Part shown: positions 15,980 to 24,784 of the stretch, in pieces | How the letters are laid out: the number at the start of each line of letters is the position of its first letter | Position numbering within the stretch: position 1 is the first letter of the stretch | Assembly: GCF_049319665.1 (NCBI RefSeq) | Contig: NZ_JBMOUD010000001.1 | Span: forward strand, 1 to 64,000 | Direction: 5' to 3' | Length of the DNA stretch: 64,000 bases | Source of the DNA: JBMOUD01 sp049319665 | GTDB lineage: Bacteria > Pseudomonadota > Gammaproteobacteria > Enterobacterales > Enterobacteriaceae | Notes under the pieces: model-generated | The model's input: the letters and a program-made list of their open reading frames with translations, nothing else | What the model was told of the DNA's origin: nothing | Database searches by the model: none | Made by a program: the position numbers and the translations under genes

Positions 15980-17949
15980 TCCCTGAAATCGGTACCTTTT
16001 TACTTTGTCTGGCGCTGGGAATTTCAGTGTTGCTTAGTATTTACCCTATGTGGGGGGCGGCACGCCAGGATAGCCGCATGATGGCGATGGCGCGTCCATT
16101 GTCTTATGGCATGTTCGCCTGTATTGCTTTGGCCTTCCTGATTTTAGTCCACGCGTTTGTCGTTAACGATTTTACCGTGGCTTATGTTGCCAATAACTCA
16201 AACACGCATCTGCCGGTCTATTATCGCGCAGCGGCCACTTGGGGGGCACACGAAGGATCACTGCTGCTGTGGGTATTACTGCTTAGCGCCTGGACTTTTG
16301 CGGTGGCGTTATGCAGCCGTCGGATGCCAGATGATGCTATCGCTCGCGTGTTGGCGGTGTTGGGGTTAATTACTACCGGCTTCTTGCTGTTTATTTTGCT
16401 CACCTCTAACCCGTTCCTGCGCACTTTGCCGAACTTCCCGGTAGATGGCAGCGATCTTAATCCGGTATTGCAAGACCCTGGCTTGATTTTCCACCCGCCG
16501 ATTCTGTATATGGGTTATGTCGGATTCTCTGTTGCCTTTGCTTTTGCCATTGCCTCATTAATGGCCGGACGTTTGGATACCGCTTGGGCGCGTTGGTCGC
16601 GCCCGTGGACATTAGCCGCTTGGGTTTTCCTCACCATCGGTATTGTGCTCGGTTCGGCATGGGCTTATTACGAGCTTGGCTGGGGCGGTTGGTGGTTCTG
16701 GGACCCGGTAGAAAACGCCTCGTTTATGCCTTGGCTGGCGGGGACGGCGTTGATTCACTCGCTGTCAGTGACAGAAAAGCGCGGGACCTTCAAAGCCTGG
16801 ACGGTATTGCTGGCGATCACCTGTTTCTCTCTGTGCCTGCTGGGGACTTTCCTGGTGCGTTCCGGCGTTTTAGTCTCGGTGCACTCTTTCGCCTCTGACC
16901 CGGCGCGCGGCATGTTTATTCTGGCCTTCCTGGTGATTGTTATTGGTAGCTCGCTGCTGCTTTACGCTATCAAAGGAAATTCGGTGCGTGCGCCAAGCCG
17001 CCATGAGCCTTTTTCTCGCGAAAGCTTCCTGTTGGGCAACAACGTATTGTTGATTGCCGCCATGTTAGTGGTGTTACTCGGAACGCTGTTGCCGCTGATC
17101 CACAAACAGCTTGGGTTAGGCAGCATCTCTATCGGCGAGCCGTTCTTTAATACTATGTTTACCTGGCTGATGGCACCGATGGCGCTATTGCTGGGTATTG
17201 GTCCGTTAGTGCGCTGGCGTCGCGATGAGCCAAGCAAACTTTGGCGTCGTTTGGGCGTTGGATTAGTCGTCACTTTAGCGCTGTCTATTCTGTTGCCTTG
17301 GTGGCTACAGGATAAGATTGTAGCAATGACCGTGGTCGGCATGTTGATGTCGGTGTGGGTGATTTTACTCACGCTGATGGAGCTGCATGAACGTGCGACT
17401 CATCGTCACAGTTTCTGGCGCGGTTTAACGCATTTATCGCGCAGCCATTGGGGAATGGTACTAGGGCATTTGGGTGTTGCAGTAACTGTTATTGGTATCG
17501 CGTTTAGCCAGAATTATAGCGTCGAGCGTGACGTGCGGATGAAAACTGGTGATACGGTTGATATTCACGACTACCATTTTGAATTCCTGAATCTACGCGA
17601 TATTACCGGTCCAAACTACACCGGTGGTGAAGCCAATATTAAAGTGACACGTCACGGCGAATTAGTGACGGTGCTGCATGCGGAAAAACGTTTCTATAGC
17701 GTCGCGCAAACGATGATGACTGAAGCGGCAATCAACGGAAACCTCGCTCGTGATCTCTACGCCGCGCTGGGTGAAGAAATGAACGATGGCTCTTGGGCCG
17801 TGCGCCTATATTATAAACCTTTTGTGCGTTGGATATGGTTAGGGGGCATCTTTATGGCCGTAGGCGGCGTACTCTGCATCCTCGATCCGCGCTACCGTAT
17901 GACCAAAAAGCTCAAACGTGAGGGGAAATCGGAGGCAGAACAAGCATGA
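15976..17949 (+). CDS. ccmF: Heme lyase CcmF
   Basis: The protein is 657 aa with about 15 membrane segments, the core of the CcmFHI heme lyase that attaches heme from CcmE to apocytochrome CXXCH motifs. The periplasmic WWD domain is WGGWWFWDPVENASFMPWL at about residue 235, and NTHLPVYYRAAATWGAHEGS near 75 carries a conserved His. The length is as in E. coli. It overlaps ccmE and ccmG by four bases each. Confidence 0.97.
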   Translation: MIPEIGTFLLCLALGISVLLSIYPMWGAARQDSRMMAMARPLSYGMFACIALAFLILVHAFVVNDFTVAYVANNSNTHLPVYYRAAATWGAHEGSLLLWVLLLSAWTFAVALCSRRMPDDAIARVLAVLGLITTGFLLFILLTSNPFLRTLPNFPVDGSDLNPVLQDPGLIFHPPILYMGYVGFSVAFAFAIASLMAGRLDTAWARWSRPWTLAAWVFLTIGIVLGSAWAYYELGWGGWWFWDPVENASFMPWLAGTALIHSLSVTEKRGTFKAWTVLLAITCFSLCLLGTFLVRSGVLVSVHSFASDPARGMFILAFLVIVIGSSLLLYAIKGNSVRAPSRHEPFSRESFLLGNNVLLIAAMLVVLLGTLLPLIHKQLGLGSISIGEPFFNTMFTWLMAPMALLLGIGPLVRWRRDEPSKLWRRLGVGLVVTLALSILLPWWLQDKIVAMTVVGMLMSVWVILLTLMELHERATHRHSFWRGLTHLSRSHWGMVLGHLGVAVTVIGIAFSQNYSVERDVRMKTGDTVDIHDYHFEFLNLRDITGPNYTGGEANIKVTRHGELVTVLHAEKRFYSVAQTMMTEAAINGNLARDLYAALGEEMNDGSWAVRLYYKPFVRWIWLGGIFMAVGGVLCILDPRYRMTKKLKREGKSEAEQA

Positions 17950-18497
17950 GTCGCAAGATATTATTTATCCCTCTGTTTCTGTTTTTAGCCTTAGCGGCGG
18001 CGTTTTTAGTGCAATTGACGCGTAATGCCAATGGCGATGATCCGACATTGCTTGAGTCAGCGCTGCTGGGGAAGCCGGTTCCGGTATTTAAGCTGGAATC
18101 TCTGTTTGAGCCGGGCAAAACTTATGAGCAGAACATTTTTCATAGCGGTAAGCCTATTTTACTCAACGTGTGGGCGACCTGGTGCCCAACTTGCCGTGCC
18201 GAACATGAGTATCTTAATACCTTGGCAGTAAAAGGCGTGCACGTTATCGGCCTCAATTATAAAGATGACCGTAATAAAGCAGTGAACTGGCTGAATACGT
18301 TAGGAAATCCTTATGCTATCAGCCTGTATGACGGGGATGGCATGATGGGCTTAGATCTCGGCGTTTATGGCGCACCGGAGACGTTCCTGATTGATGGTAA
18401 TGGGATTATTCGCTACCGCCACGCGGGAGATCTCAATGAGCAAGTGTGGCAGAAAGAAGTTAAGCCGCTGTATGTTAAATACGGAGGCCAGCCATGA
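17946..18497 (+). CDS. ccmG: Thiol:disulfide interchange protein CcmG (DsbE)
   Basis: The protein is 183 aa, with an N-terminal membrane anchor (residues about 5-24) and a periplasmic thioredoxin fold with active site WATWCPTCRAEH near residue 78. It keeps apocytochrome heme-binding cysteines reduced. The GAPETFLID cis-Pro region near residue 140 is present. It overlaps ccmF and ccmH. Confidence 0.97.
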   Translation: MSRKILFIPLFLFLALAAAFLVQLTRNANGDDPTLLESALLGKPVPVFKLESLFEPGKTYEQNIFHSGKPILLNVWATWCPTCRAEHEYLNTLAVKGVHVIGLNYKDDRNKAVNWLNTLGNPYAISLYDGDGMMGLDLGVYGAPETFLIDGNGIIRYRHAGDLNEQVWQKEVKPLYVKYGGQP

Positions 18498-18970
18498 GAG
18501 CTTTTGCCCTATTTTTGGGGGTGATGCTGAGCTTTAGCGTATGGGCGACCATCGATGCTTATCAATTCAAATCGCCCGAACAGGAGCAGCAATACCGCTA
18601 TTTGACCGAGCGGTTGCGCTGTCCCAAGTGCCAAAATACTAATATTGCTGCGTCAGATTCAATTATTGCCGCTGATATGCGTACTAAGGTGTATCAGTTG
18701 CTTGGTGAGGGGAAAACCAGTCAGCAGATCATGGATTACATGATTGCTCGCTATGGTAATTTTGTGACCTATGAACCACCGGTGACACCCTCTACGTTGA
18801 TTTTGTGGGTAGGGCCGGCACTGTTTGTGATAGTCGGAGCGTTGGTGATTATCTTGCGCGCGCGTCGGCGTCACCCTGGTGACGAAAGCCGTGGGGAAGA
18901 GATGACGCCTGCCGAAAAGCAGCGTTTAGCACAGTTGCTCAGCGATGCTGCTGACAGGAAAGAATCATGA
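18494..18970 (+). CDS. ccmH: Cytochrome c maturation thiol reductase CcmH
   Basis: The protein is 158 aa. It has a signal peptide (residues 1-17), a periplasmic three-helix bundle with the redox motif RLRCPKCQNTNIA (about residue 41), and one C-terminal membrane helix (LILWVGPALFVIVGALVIIL). It corresponds only to the N-terminal half of E. coli CcmH (350 aa). The second half is the next gene, as in organisms with separate CcmH and CcmI. It overlaps ccmI by ATGA. Confidence 0.95.
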   Translation: MRAFALFLGVMLSFSVWATIDAYQFKSPEQEQQYRYLTERLRCPKCQNTNIAASDSIIAADMRTKVYQLLGEGKTSQQIMDYMIARYGNFVTYEPPVTPSTLILWVGPALFVIVGALVIILRARRRHPGDESRGEEMTPAEKQRLAQLLSDAADRKES

Positions 18971-20181
18971 TTGCTTTGGGTGTTGTCATTATTGTGCTGT
19001 TGGTTATCGCCTGCGCACTATTTGTTGTACCGGTGTTGCGTCACGATAGTCGTGTGCAGGGAACCTCACGCGATAGCTTAAACAAGGCTTTTTATCATCA
19101 CCGTTTATCGGAGTTGGAAGAAGACGAACAGCAGGGCGTTGTTGCCGGGCGTTCGCAATTTATTCAGGAGCTGCAAGAGAATCTGCTGACTGATATCCCA
19201 ACGCAACAAGCTGCGGCGAGTCGGCCAATAGGGCGTTGGACGCTGATCCCTGGCGTTGTGCTGCTGGTGGTGATTTCTGTCGGTTTCTATCTATATGCGG
19301 GTGGATTGGTGCAGATCATCAAATGGCAGCAGGTGATAGATCGCATGCCTGCGCTGTTGAAAAACCTTAATGATGAGCACGCGCCACAGCTCAATATTAC
19401 GGACGTGCAGGATCTCGGCTTGGGGCTGCGTACTGAATTACAACAAGACCCATTAAATGTTAAGAAATGGGAGATGTTAGGGCGAGTAGGCATCGCTTTG
19501 AACAATTCGAGTACGGCAACACAAGCTTTTGCCAAAGCTTACGAGCTTGAGCCGAATAACATGGACGTCAAACTCGGCTATGCTGATGTGCTAACACGCT
19601 CGAACAACCCGCAAGATAATGTTGTTGGCGGTGATATATTGAAAAGTATGCTCGAGAACAAGCAAGGTGACTTACGTGTGCTCAGCCTGCTGGCTTACAA
19701 TGAATCAGAGCAAGGCCATTACGCGCAGGCGATTGGCGCCTGGCAGACCATTTTGAAGATTTTGCCAGCGGGTGACCAGCGCGCGGAAATGGTTAAGGCT
19801 AATATTGAACAGGCTAAAGCTAAGTCTGGGCAAGATGTGGCAAAACTTAGTGTAAATGTTACTCTTTCTGCCCTTGCTGCTCAGCAGTTACCTCAGCAAG
19901 GAATGGTATTTATCTCTGTGACTGATGGCAGTAATCCTGTCCCCGTTGCGGTCAAAAAATTACCTTTGAGCCGCTTCCCATTATCGGTCACTGTCGATGA
20001 TACTAATGCAATGATGCCCGAAAGATTGCTTTCTTCATTGCATCAGTTAAAAGTACGTGTGCGTATTTCACAGAATGGTTTGGCTAACCCAGTTGCTGGT
20101 GACTGGTTTGGCGACAGTCCTCTGATCGATTTTTCCTCAGGCGGTCAGGTTAACATTGAGATTAATAAGCAGATACCTTAA
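18967..20181 (+). CDS. ccmI: Cytochrome c maturation TPR protein CcmI
   Basis: The protein is 404 aa. There are two membrane segments near the N-terminus (residues 4-22 and about 98-115), then a periplasmic TPR region (about 140-280, with NNSSTATQAFAKAYELEPNN and SEQGHYAQAIGAWQTILKIL repeats) that binds the C-termini of apocytochromes. A C-terminal beta-rich domain (about 290-404) contains PVAVKKLPLSRFPLSVTVDD. It acts with CcmF and CcmH in the heme ligation complex. It ends the ccm operon, and mlaA starts 30 bp later. Confidence 0.93.
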   Translation: MIALGVVIIVLLVIACALFVVPVLRHDSRVQGTSRDSLNKAFYHHRLSELEEDEQQGVVAGRSQFIQELQENLLTDIPTQQAAASRPIGRWTLIPGVVLLVVISVGFYLYAGGLVQIIKWQQVIDRMPALLKNLNDEHAPQLNITDVQDLGLGLRTELQQDPLNVKKWEMLGRVGIALNNSSTATQAFAKAYELEPNNMDVKLGYADVLTRSNNPQDNVVGGDILKSMLENKQGDLRVLSLLAYNESEQGHYAQAIGAWQTILKILPAGDQRAEMVKANIEQAKAKSGQDVAKLSVNVTLSALAAQQLPQQGMVFISVTDGSNPVPVAVKKLPLSRFPLSVTVDDTNAMMPERLLSSLHQLKVRVRISQNGLANPVAGDWFGDSPLIDFSSGGQVNIEINKQIP

Positions 20182-20211
20182 AAGGTAGCGAAGAAAAATA
20201 GGGAGATCATT

Positions 20212-20979
20212 ATGGACTATCGCCTTACTGGGTTGGCGTTAGCGACAGTATTTTTGGCAGGCTGCGCAGGGAATAGCGTTAATAAAGATGATCAACAGGC
20301 GCACAGCGATCCGTTGCAAGGTTTCAACCGCAGCATGTTCAGTTTTAACTATGACGTGCTTGATCCGTATGTATTGCGCCCAGTTGCAGTGGGTTGGCGT
20401 GATTATGTGCCAAAACCGGCACGTAATGGCCTGACTAACTTCTTTGATAACTGGAGTGAGCCTGCTTCAATGGTTAACTACCTGTTTGAAGGCAAGCCTC
20501 GCGAAGCGGCTATCCGTTTTAACCGTTTCTTCCTTAACACTTTGTTAGGGATGGGCGGTTTGATTGACGTGGCTTCAATGGCTAACCCGCAGTTGGCGAA
20601 GGAGCAACCGCGTCGTTTCGGTAGTACTTTGGCGCACTATGATGTGGGTTATGGTACTTACGTTATGCTGCCGGCGTATGGCAACTTTACCCCGCGTGAA
20701 GATTTAGGCGGCGCTGTCGATATGGCCTATTCACCAATGACCTATGTCACGCCGTGGTTCTCCGTCGGTAAGTGGGTATTAGAAGGCATTGAAACACGTG
20801 CTCAGTTGCTTGATTCAGATGGCTTGCTGAAAAACTCATCCGATCCTTATGAGTTTGTTCGTGCTGCTTACTATCAGCATCACGATTTCCTGGCGAGCGA
20901 AGGCAAACTTATTCCGCAAGAAAACCCGAACGCCGCGCTTATCCAAGGCGATTTGCAGAGCATCGACTCAGCAAACTAA
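20212..20979 (+). CDS. mlaA: Outer membrane lipoprotein MlaA (VacJ)
   Basis: The protein is 255 aa. Its lipoprotein signal has the lipobox LAGC (Cys 18) followed by Ala-Gly, so it is probably an outer membrane lipoprotein. The body has the VacJ motif DPLQGFNRSMFSFNYDVLD, then FFDNWSEPASMVNYLFEGKP and GLIDVAS. With OmpC/F it removes misplaced phospholipids from the outer leaflet and hands them to MlaC. The SD is GGGAGA. In E. coli mlaA is also close to argW and fadL. Here the ccm operon separates it from argW. Confidence 0.96.
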   Translation: MDYRLTGLALATVFLAGCAGNSVNKDDQQAHSDPLQGFNRSMFSFNYDVLDPYVLRPVAVGWRDYVPKPARNGLTNFFDNWSEPASMVNYLFEGKPREAAIRFNRFFLNTLLGMGGLIDVASMANPQLAKEQPRRFGSTLAHYDVGYGTYVMLPAYGNFTPREDLGGAVDMAYSPMTYVTPWFSVGKWVLEGIETRAQLLDSDGLLKNSSDPYEFVRAAYYQHHDFLASEGKLIPQENPNAALIQGDLQSIDSAN

Positions 20980-21010
20980 GGTTCACGTTCGTGATTGTTT
21001 GCCATCAAAT

Positions 21011-21036
21011 ACAAAAGCCCCGTAAGGGGCTTTTGT
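21011..21036. terminator. Bidirectional terminator between mlaA and fadL
   Basis: ACAAAAGCCCC / GGGGCTTTTGT forms an 11-bp perfect stem with a GTAA-like loop, and its flanks serve both convergent genes. Confidence 0.88.
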
Positions 21037-21081
21037 ATTAATGTTCACCGAGCATGGGTGAGCAATGGGAGCTTAAGCTCG

Positions 21082-22359
21082 TTAGAATGCGTAGTTGAAG
21101 TTCATACCATAAAGCATCGCGGTACCCTTGGCATCAAATTCATAGGTAGGTCCGCCAGGTGCTGATTGCTCACTGATATGTACTTTTTTGCCGTGCATGT
21201 AAGATACGCCTACATCAACGGATGCATCTTTATTGAATGCATAAGTTGTACCGGCACTTACCCAGAAGCGGTCTTGGTCAGGAATGGAGATTGAGCGGTT
21301 TTGCGCAGGAACCGGGCTATCATCGAAGGCGACACCGGTACGGAATGTCCAGTTGTCATCGTAATAATAGGTCGTACCAAGCGCGAGGCGATAAGCGTCT
21401 TTATAACCTTCGTGTTTTTCAAACAGCGTTTGACCGTTATTGCCAGTAGCTTTCAACTCTTGGAATTGGCTCCAACTGGTATAGGTCATGCTGTAATGCA
21501 CCGCCCATTTAGGCGCAACGCGGTTATAACCAGACACTTCCCACATCTCAGGCAGGTTCAAAGTCAGAGCACCTGGAATAGTGCTGCCACCAGTACCACC
21601 CAATTGAACTGGGAGATCATTATGGTAATCGCCTTTAAAGTCGATATCGACTTTGGAGCGATAGGTAAAGCCATAACGGTTATTTTCGTCTACTTGATAC
21701 AGAATACCGGCATTCCAGCCATAGCCCCATTTATCTCCTTTCAAATAGGCAACTTCAGTATCCGCTGGCAATGCGCCGCGACTTTGTAATTGTAGCAACT
21801 CACCGCCGGTACGCGTGATTTTGGCTCTGGCGTAAACGGCATCAAAACCTACGCCGAAGCTGAAGTGTTCATTAAACTTATAGGCGGTACTTAAATTGAA
21901 GTTAGCAGTCATCAGGTCGGTTTTACCCGCCAGCGTACCTGCGGTATAACCATCATTAAACTCAGTTGCCAGACCATAGTTAGAGGTCACTGAGGTACCC
22001 ACAGACCATTGGTCATCCAATGGCATAATGAAATGTAAGTTAGGTATCCACTGCGTTGGCGCAATATTATTGGCATTGGTGCTATGACCGGTTACCGGTG
22101 ATTTGCCAGTAATATCAACATCTGGATTAACAAAAATAGCGCCAGCGGAGAATGAAGGGCGATCAAACATACTCATGGTCGCCGGGTTGCGACTGCCCGA
22201 TGCGGCAGAGTCCGCTATCGCACCTTCACCTGAAAACGAACGGCCGAGACCGGCAGCAGTATATTCGTTTAATTGAAAGCCAGCCGCATAAAGATTAGAA
22301 GAAACAAGGGCCACTGCTACTGCCAAAGCTGATTTTTTTAACAGGTTTTTCTGGTTCAT
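21082..22359 (-). CDS. fadL: Long-chain fatty acid outer membrane transporter FadL
   Basis: The protein is 425 aa from the ATG at 22359; an upstream in-frame GTG/ATG-type start would add two residues. A signal peptide is cleaved before AGFQLNEYTAAGLGRSF, whose plug-forming N-terminus is the FadL signature. Then come SRNPATMSMFDRPSFSAGA, alternating beta strands of a 14-strand barrel, and a C-terminal Phe (MNFNYAF) needed for BAM insertion. It takes up exogenous long-chain fatty acids for FadD and beta-oxidation. Two FadR-like operators lie upstream. It is shorter than E. coli FadL (446 aa), mostly in one extracellular loop near residues 190-215. Confidence 0.97.
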   Translation of the reverse strand: MNQKNLLKKSALAVAVALVSSNLYAAGFQLNEYTAAGLGRSFSGEGAIADSAASGSRNPATMSMFDRPSFSAGAIFVNPDVDITGKSPVTGHSTNANNIAPTQWIPNLHFIMPLDDQWSVGTSVTSNYGLATEFNDGYTAGTLAGKTDLMTANFNLSTAYKFNEHFSFGVGFDAVYARAKITRTGGELLQLQSRGALPADTEVAYLKGDKWGYGWNAGILYQVDENNRYGFTYRSKVDIDFKGDYHNDLPVQLGGTGGSTIPGALTLNLPEMWEVSGYNRVAPKWAVHYSMTYTSWSQFQELKATGNNGQTLFEKHEGYKDAYRLALGTTYYYDDNWTFRTGVAFDDSPVPAQNRSISIPDQDRFWVSAGTTYAFNKDASVDVGVSYMHGKKVHISEQSAPGGPTYEFDAKGTAMLYGMNFNYAF

Positions 22360-22443
22360 AACCAAAACCTCATATTATGTTTTATCAAACAATGTTACAT
22401 GCCGTAACAATGAGCGCGGGATTGTAGGGTCCGATAGTGATCT

Positions 22444-22460
22444 GACAAATCAGACCAGTG
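22444..22460 (-). promoter_or_regulatory. FadR operator-like site upstream of fadL (site 1)
   Basis: On the minus strand CACTGGTCTGATTTGTC fits the FadR consensus ANCTGGTCNGACNNGTT at nearly all conserved positions, and resembles one of the two known E. coli fadL operators. It lies about 85 bp upstream of the fadL start. Confidence 0.75.
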
Positions 22461-22467
22461 AGCGAAG

Positions 22468-22484
22468 TATAGGTCCGACCTGTA
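22468..22484 (-). promoter_or_regulatory. FadR operator-like site upstream of fadL (site 2)
   Basis: TATAGGTCCGACCTGTA is a near-perfect palindrome around GGTC-C-GACC, the FadR core, 24 bp from site 1 centre to centre. Paired sites imply repression of fadL by FadR, relieved by long-chain acyl-CoA. Confidence 0.78.
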
Positions 22485-22759
22485 CACATGTTGCAACATT
22501 GTCTAATCAATATTTCTGATTTGATGCTGAAAATTAGATCTCCTTAACAAAAAATATACATTTTCATTCTTAAAAATGGGTGATAAGAAATTTTTTAGCG
22601 GAATTAAGAATTTATTTGGGGAGACTCTGTGATTTGCATCAATAGAAGGATGATAAAAGTGCTGGCAGCCTATTTGGCTAGGGTAAAATACTGACAGAAA
22701 TATCTTTCATCATTGACTAAGGCTAGGTGGGAAACCATCACATGGCCGGGAGAGGAAGC

Positions 22760-23083
22760 ATGTCTGAGCTCACGAAAACCGCAACACCTGTTCATGCCAT
22801 TAATCAGTGCAGCGCACAGGAAACGGCGGCTTGCTGCTGTGTTGATGTGGGAACCATTATGGATAATACCGATTGCACCGCCTCTTACAGCCAGGTTTTC
22901 AATACGATTGAGGATGCTGAAAAAATGCTGCGGGTGCTGACAGATAAAGCCCGCGCGGTGGAATCTGAACCTTGTTCCATTGCTGCTAGTACTAAACCTG
23001 TCGGTGATGGTGTTGAACTCAACATTGATTTCACTTTCTGCTGCCAGGCAGAAACCATGATCTTCCAACTCGGTCTGCGTTAA
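22760..23083 (+). CDS. yfcZ: YfcZ/YiiS family protein
   Basis: The protein is 107 aa from ATG 22760, which has an AGAGGA SD; a start at 22727 lacks one. It is a small Cys-rich protein of unknown function (DUF406). Conserved features are CCCVDVGTIMDNTDCTASYS near residue 26, VESEPCSI near 71 and the C-terminal DFTFCCQAETMIFQLGLR. The repeated Cys and acidic residues suggest metal or redox chemistry, but nothing is proven here. It sits between fadL and fadI as in E. coli. Confidence 0.92.
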   Translation: MSELTKTATPVHAINQCSAQETAACCCVDVGTIMDNTDCTASYSQVFNTIEDAEKMLRVLTDKARAVESEPCSIAASTKPVGDGVELNIDFTFCCQAETMIFQLGLR

Positions 23084-23092
23084 TAAAAATAA

Positions 23093-23122
23093 CCCGCTGT
23101 TTCAAACCTGAGAAACGGCGGG
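23093..23122 (+). terminator. Stem-loop after yfcZ, possible terminator
   Basis: CCCGCTGTTTC pairs with GAAACGGCGGG (11 bp with one U-G pair) over an 8-nt loop. It lies 10 bp after the yfcZ stop. No U run follows, so it may be a weak terminator or an mRNA-protecting hairpin. Confidence 0.55.
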
Positions 23123-23269
23123 ATGCTTATTCCGTTATTATTGTATTTATTTTCTTACCTCTCTTCGACTCAGCGCTATTTCCCGTTTATCCCACCTGAA
23201 AATTTGCTGTTGCTCGCACTTCGGTATTCTACACTTTGCTAAATGTCAGCAGATGGCTAACACTCATTC

Positions 23270-23286
23270 ATCAGGTCAGACCTGTT
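23270..23286 (+). promoter_or_regulatory. FadR operator-like site upstream of fadIJ
   Basis: ATCAGGTCAGACCTGTT matches ANCTGGTCNGACNNGTT at all but two conserved positions and has the palindromic GGTC-A-GACC core. It lies 185 bp before fadI, so the fadIJ promoter probably starts well upstream of the gene. Confidence 0.78.
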
Positions 23287-23470
23287 AGCGTTTCTTAAAT
23301 ATAAGAATATTTGTATAGCTAATGTTATCTCCAAAGTTATTGGCGGTGTGTCAAAGCGGCTAACGCAGATACATCTTTAAGTATGAAGGGGATATATGGC
23401 TTAGCGACAGTAGCAGCGCAATAAGCTGTTATCACTATAAATTGATGATGCGTATTTATATGGAGCCTGT

Positions 23471-24784
23471 ATGAATAAGGTAATTCCCTTGATCACCCGA
23501 GAAGGCGATCGTATTGCTATCGTCGAAGGGCTAAGAACACCTTTTGCGAAACAGGCGACTGCTTTTCATGGCATTCCCGCTGTAGATTTGGGAAAAATGG
23601 TGGTAAGCGAACTTCTTGATAGAAGTGGTATTGATCCGCAGCTCATTGATCAATTAGTTTTTGGGCAAGTGGTGCAAATGCCAGAAGCCCCGAATATTGC
23701 GCGCGAAATTGTGCTCGGTACGGGTATGTCAGTATCTACCGATGCTTATAGCGTGACTCGCGCCTGTGCGACCAGTTTTCAAGCGGTGGCTAACGTCGCT
23801 GAAAGTATTATTAGCGGCACCGTTCAGATTGGTATTGCCGGTGGCGCGGATTCTTCTTCTGTATTGCCAATTGGTGTGAGCAAAGCGTTGGCAAAAACGT
23901 TGGTTGATTTAACCAAGGCACGTACGTTTTCTCAAAAGCTGGCGCTATTTAGCAAGCTTAAATTACGTGATTTGTTGCCGGTGCCGCCTGCTGTTGCTGA
24001 GTATTCAACCGGATTGCGTATGGGCGATACCGCTGAGCAAATGGCAAAATCTCATCAAATTAGCCGCGAACAGCAAGACGAATTTGCGCATCGTTCTCAC
24101 CAGCTAGCAGCCAAAGCCTGGGAGCAAGGGTGGCTTAAAGAACAGGTGATGACGACTTATGCGCCGCCTTACCGCGAAGCGCTACAAATCGATAATAATA
24201 TTCGACTTAATTCCAGCATTGAACAGTACGCCAAATTGCGTCCGGCATTTGACCGCAAACACGGTAGCGTAACCGCCGCGACCAGTACTCCGCTGACTGA
24301 CGGCGCGGCCGCTGTATTGATGATGAGTGAATCGCGGGCGCGGGAGCTAGGTCTGAAACCATTGGGTTACCTGAAAAGCTTTGCGTTTTCTGCTATCGAC
24401 GTGTGGCAGGACATGTTATTGGGCCCGGCTTATGCGACACCACTGGCGCTGGAGCGCGCAGGCTTAACGCTTGCAGAACTCGATTTAATTGATATCCACG
24501 AAGCTTTCGCTGCCCAGACACTGGCTAATCTAAAAATGTTTGCCAGCCCACAATTTGCCCAAGAAAAACTCGGTCGTGCGCAGGCTATTGGTGAGGTTGA
24601 TTGGGAAAAGCTCAATGTACTTGGTGGTTCATTAGCCTATGGCCATCCTTTTGCGGCAACAGGCGCGCGCATGATCACTCAAACGTTGCACGAATTGCGT
24701 CGGCGTGGAGGGCGTTATGGGCTGACAACCGCTTGTGCCGCGGGTGGACTTGGGGCCGCAATGATCCTTGAGGGGGCAGAATGA
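23471..24784 (+). CDS. fadI: 3-ketoacyl-CoA thiolase FadI (anaerobic beta-oxidation)
   Basis: The protein is 437 aa, a thiolase that cleaves 3-ketoacyl-CoA to acetyl-CoA and a shortened acyl-CoA. The nucleophilic Cys is in VTRACATSFQ (about residue 98). The thiolase signatures HEAFAAQTLANL (about 340), AYGHPFAATGARM (about 393) and the second active Cys in TTACAAGGLGAAMILEG near the C-terminus are all present. It forms the beta complex with FadJ, which overlaps by four bases. A FadR-like operator lies upstream. Confidence 0.97.
   Translation: MNKVIPLITREGDRIAIVEGLRTPFAKQATAFHGIPAVDLGKMVVSELLDRSGIDPQLIDQLVFGQVVQMPEAPNIAREIVLGTGMSVSTDAYSVTRACATSFQAVANVAESIISGTVQIGIAGGADSSSVLPIGVSKALAKTLVDLTKARTFSQKLALFSKLKLRDLLPVPPAVAEYSTGLRMGDTAEQMAKSHQISREQQDEFAHRSHQLAAKAWEQGWLKEQVMTTYAPPYREALQIDNNIRLNSSIEQYAKLRPAFDRKHGSVTAATSTPLTDGAAAVLMMSESRARELGLKPLGYLKSFAFSAIDVWQDMLLGPAYATPLALERAGLTLAELDLIDIHEAFAAQTLANLKMFASPQFAQEKLGRAQAIGEVDWEKLNVLGGSLAYGHPFAATGARMITQTLHELRRRGGRYGLTTACAAGGLGAAMILEGAE

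Larger units (their letters stand above)
22360..22759. other. Intergenic region between divergent fadL and yfcZ
   Basis: These 400 bp are AT-rich. The half next to fadL holds the two FadR-like sites listed separately, and the other half should hold the yfcZ promoter. I see no ORF or RNA gene. Confidence 0.7.
23084..23470. other. Intergenic region between yfcZ and fadI
   Basis: These 387 bp hold the stem-loop after yfcZ and the FadR-like operator listed separately. The remaining AT-rich stretch up to the fadI SD (GGAG) should contain the fadIJ promoter. I see no ORF. Confidence 0.7.
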
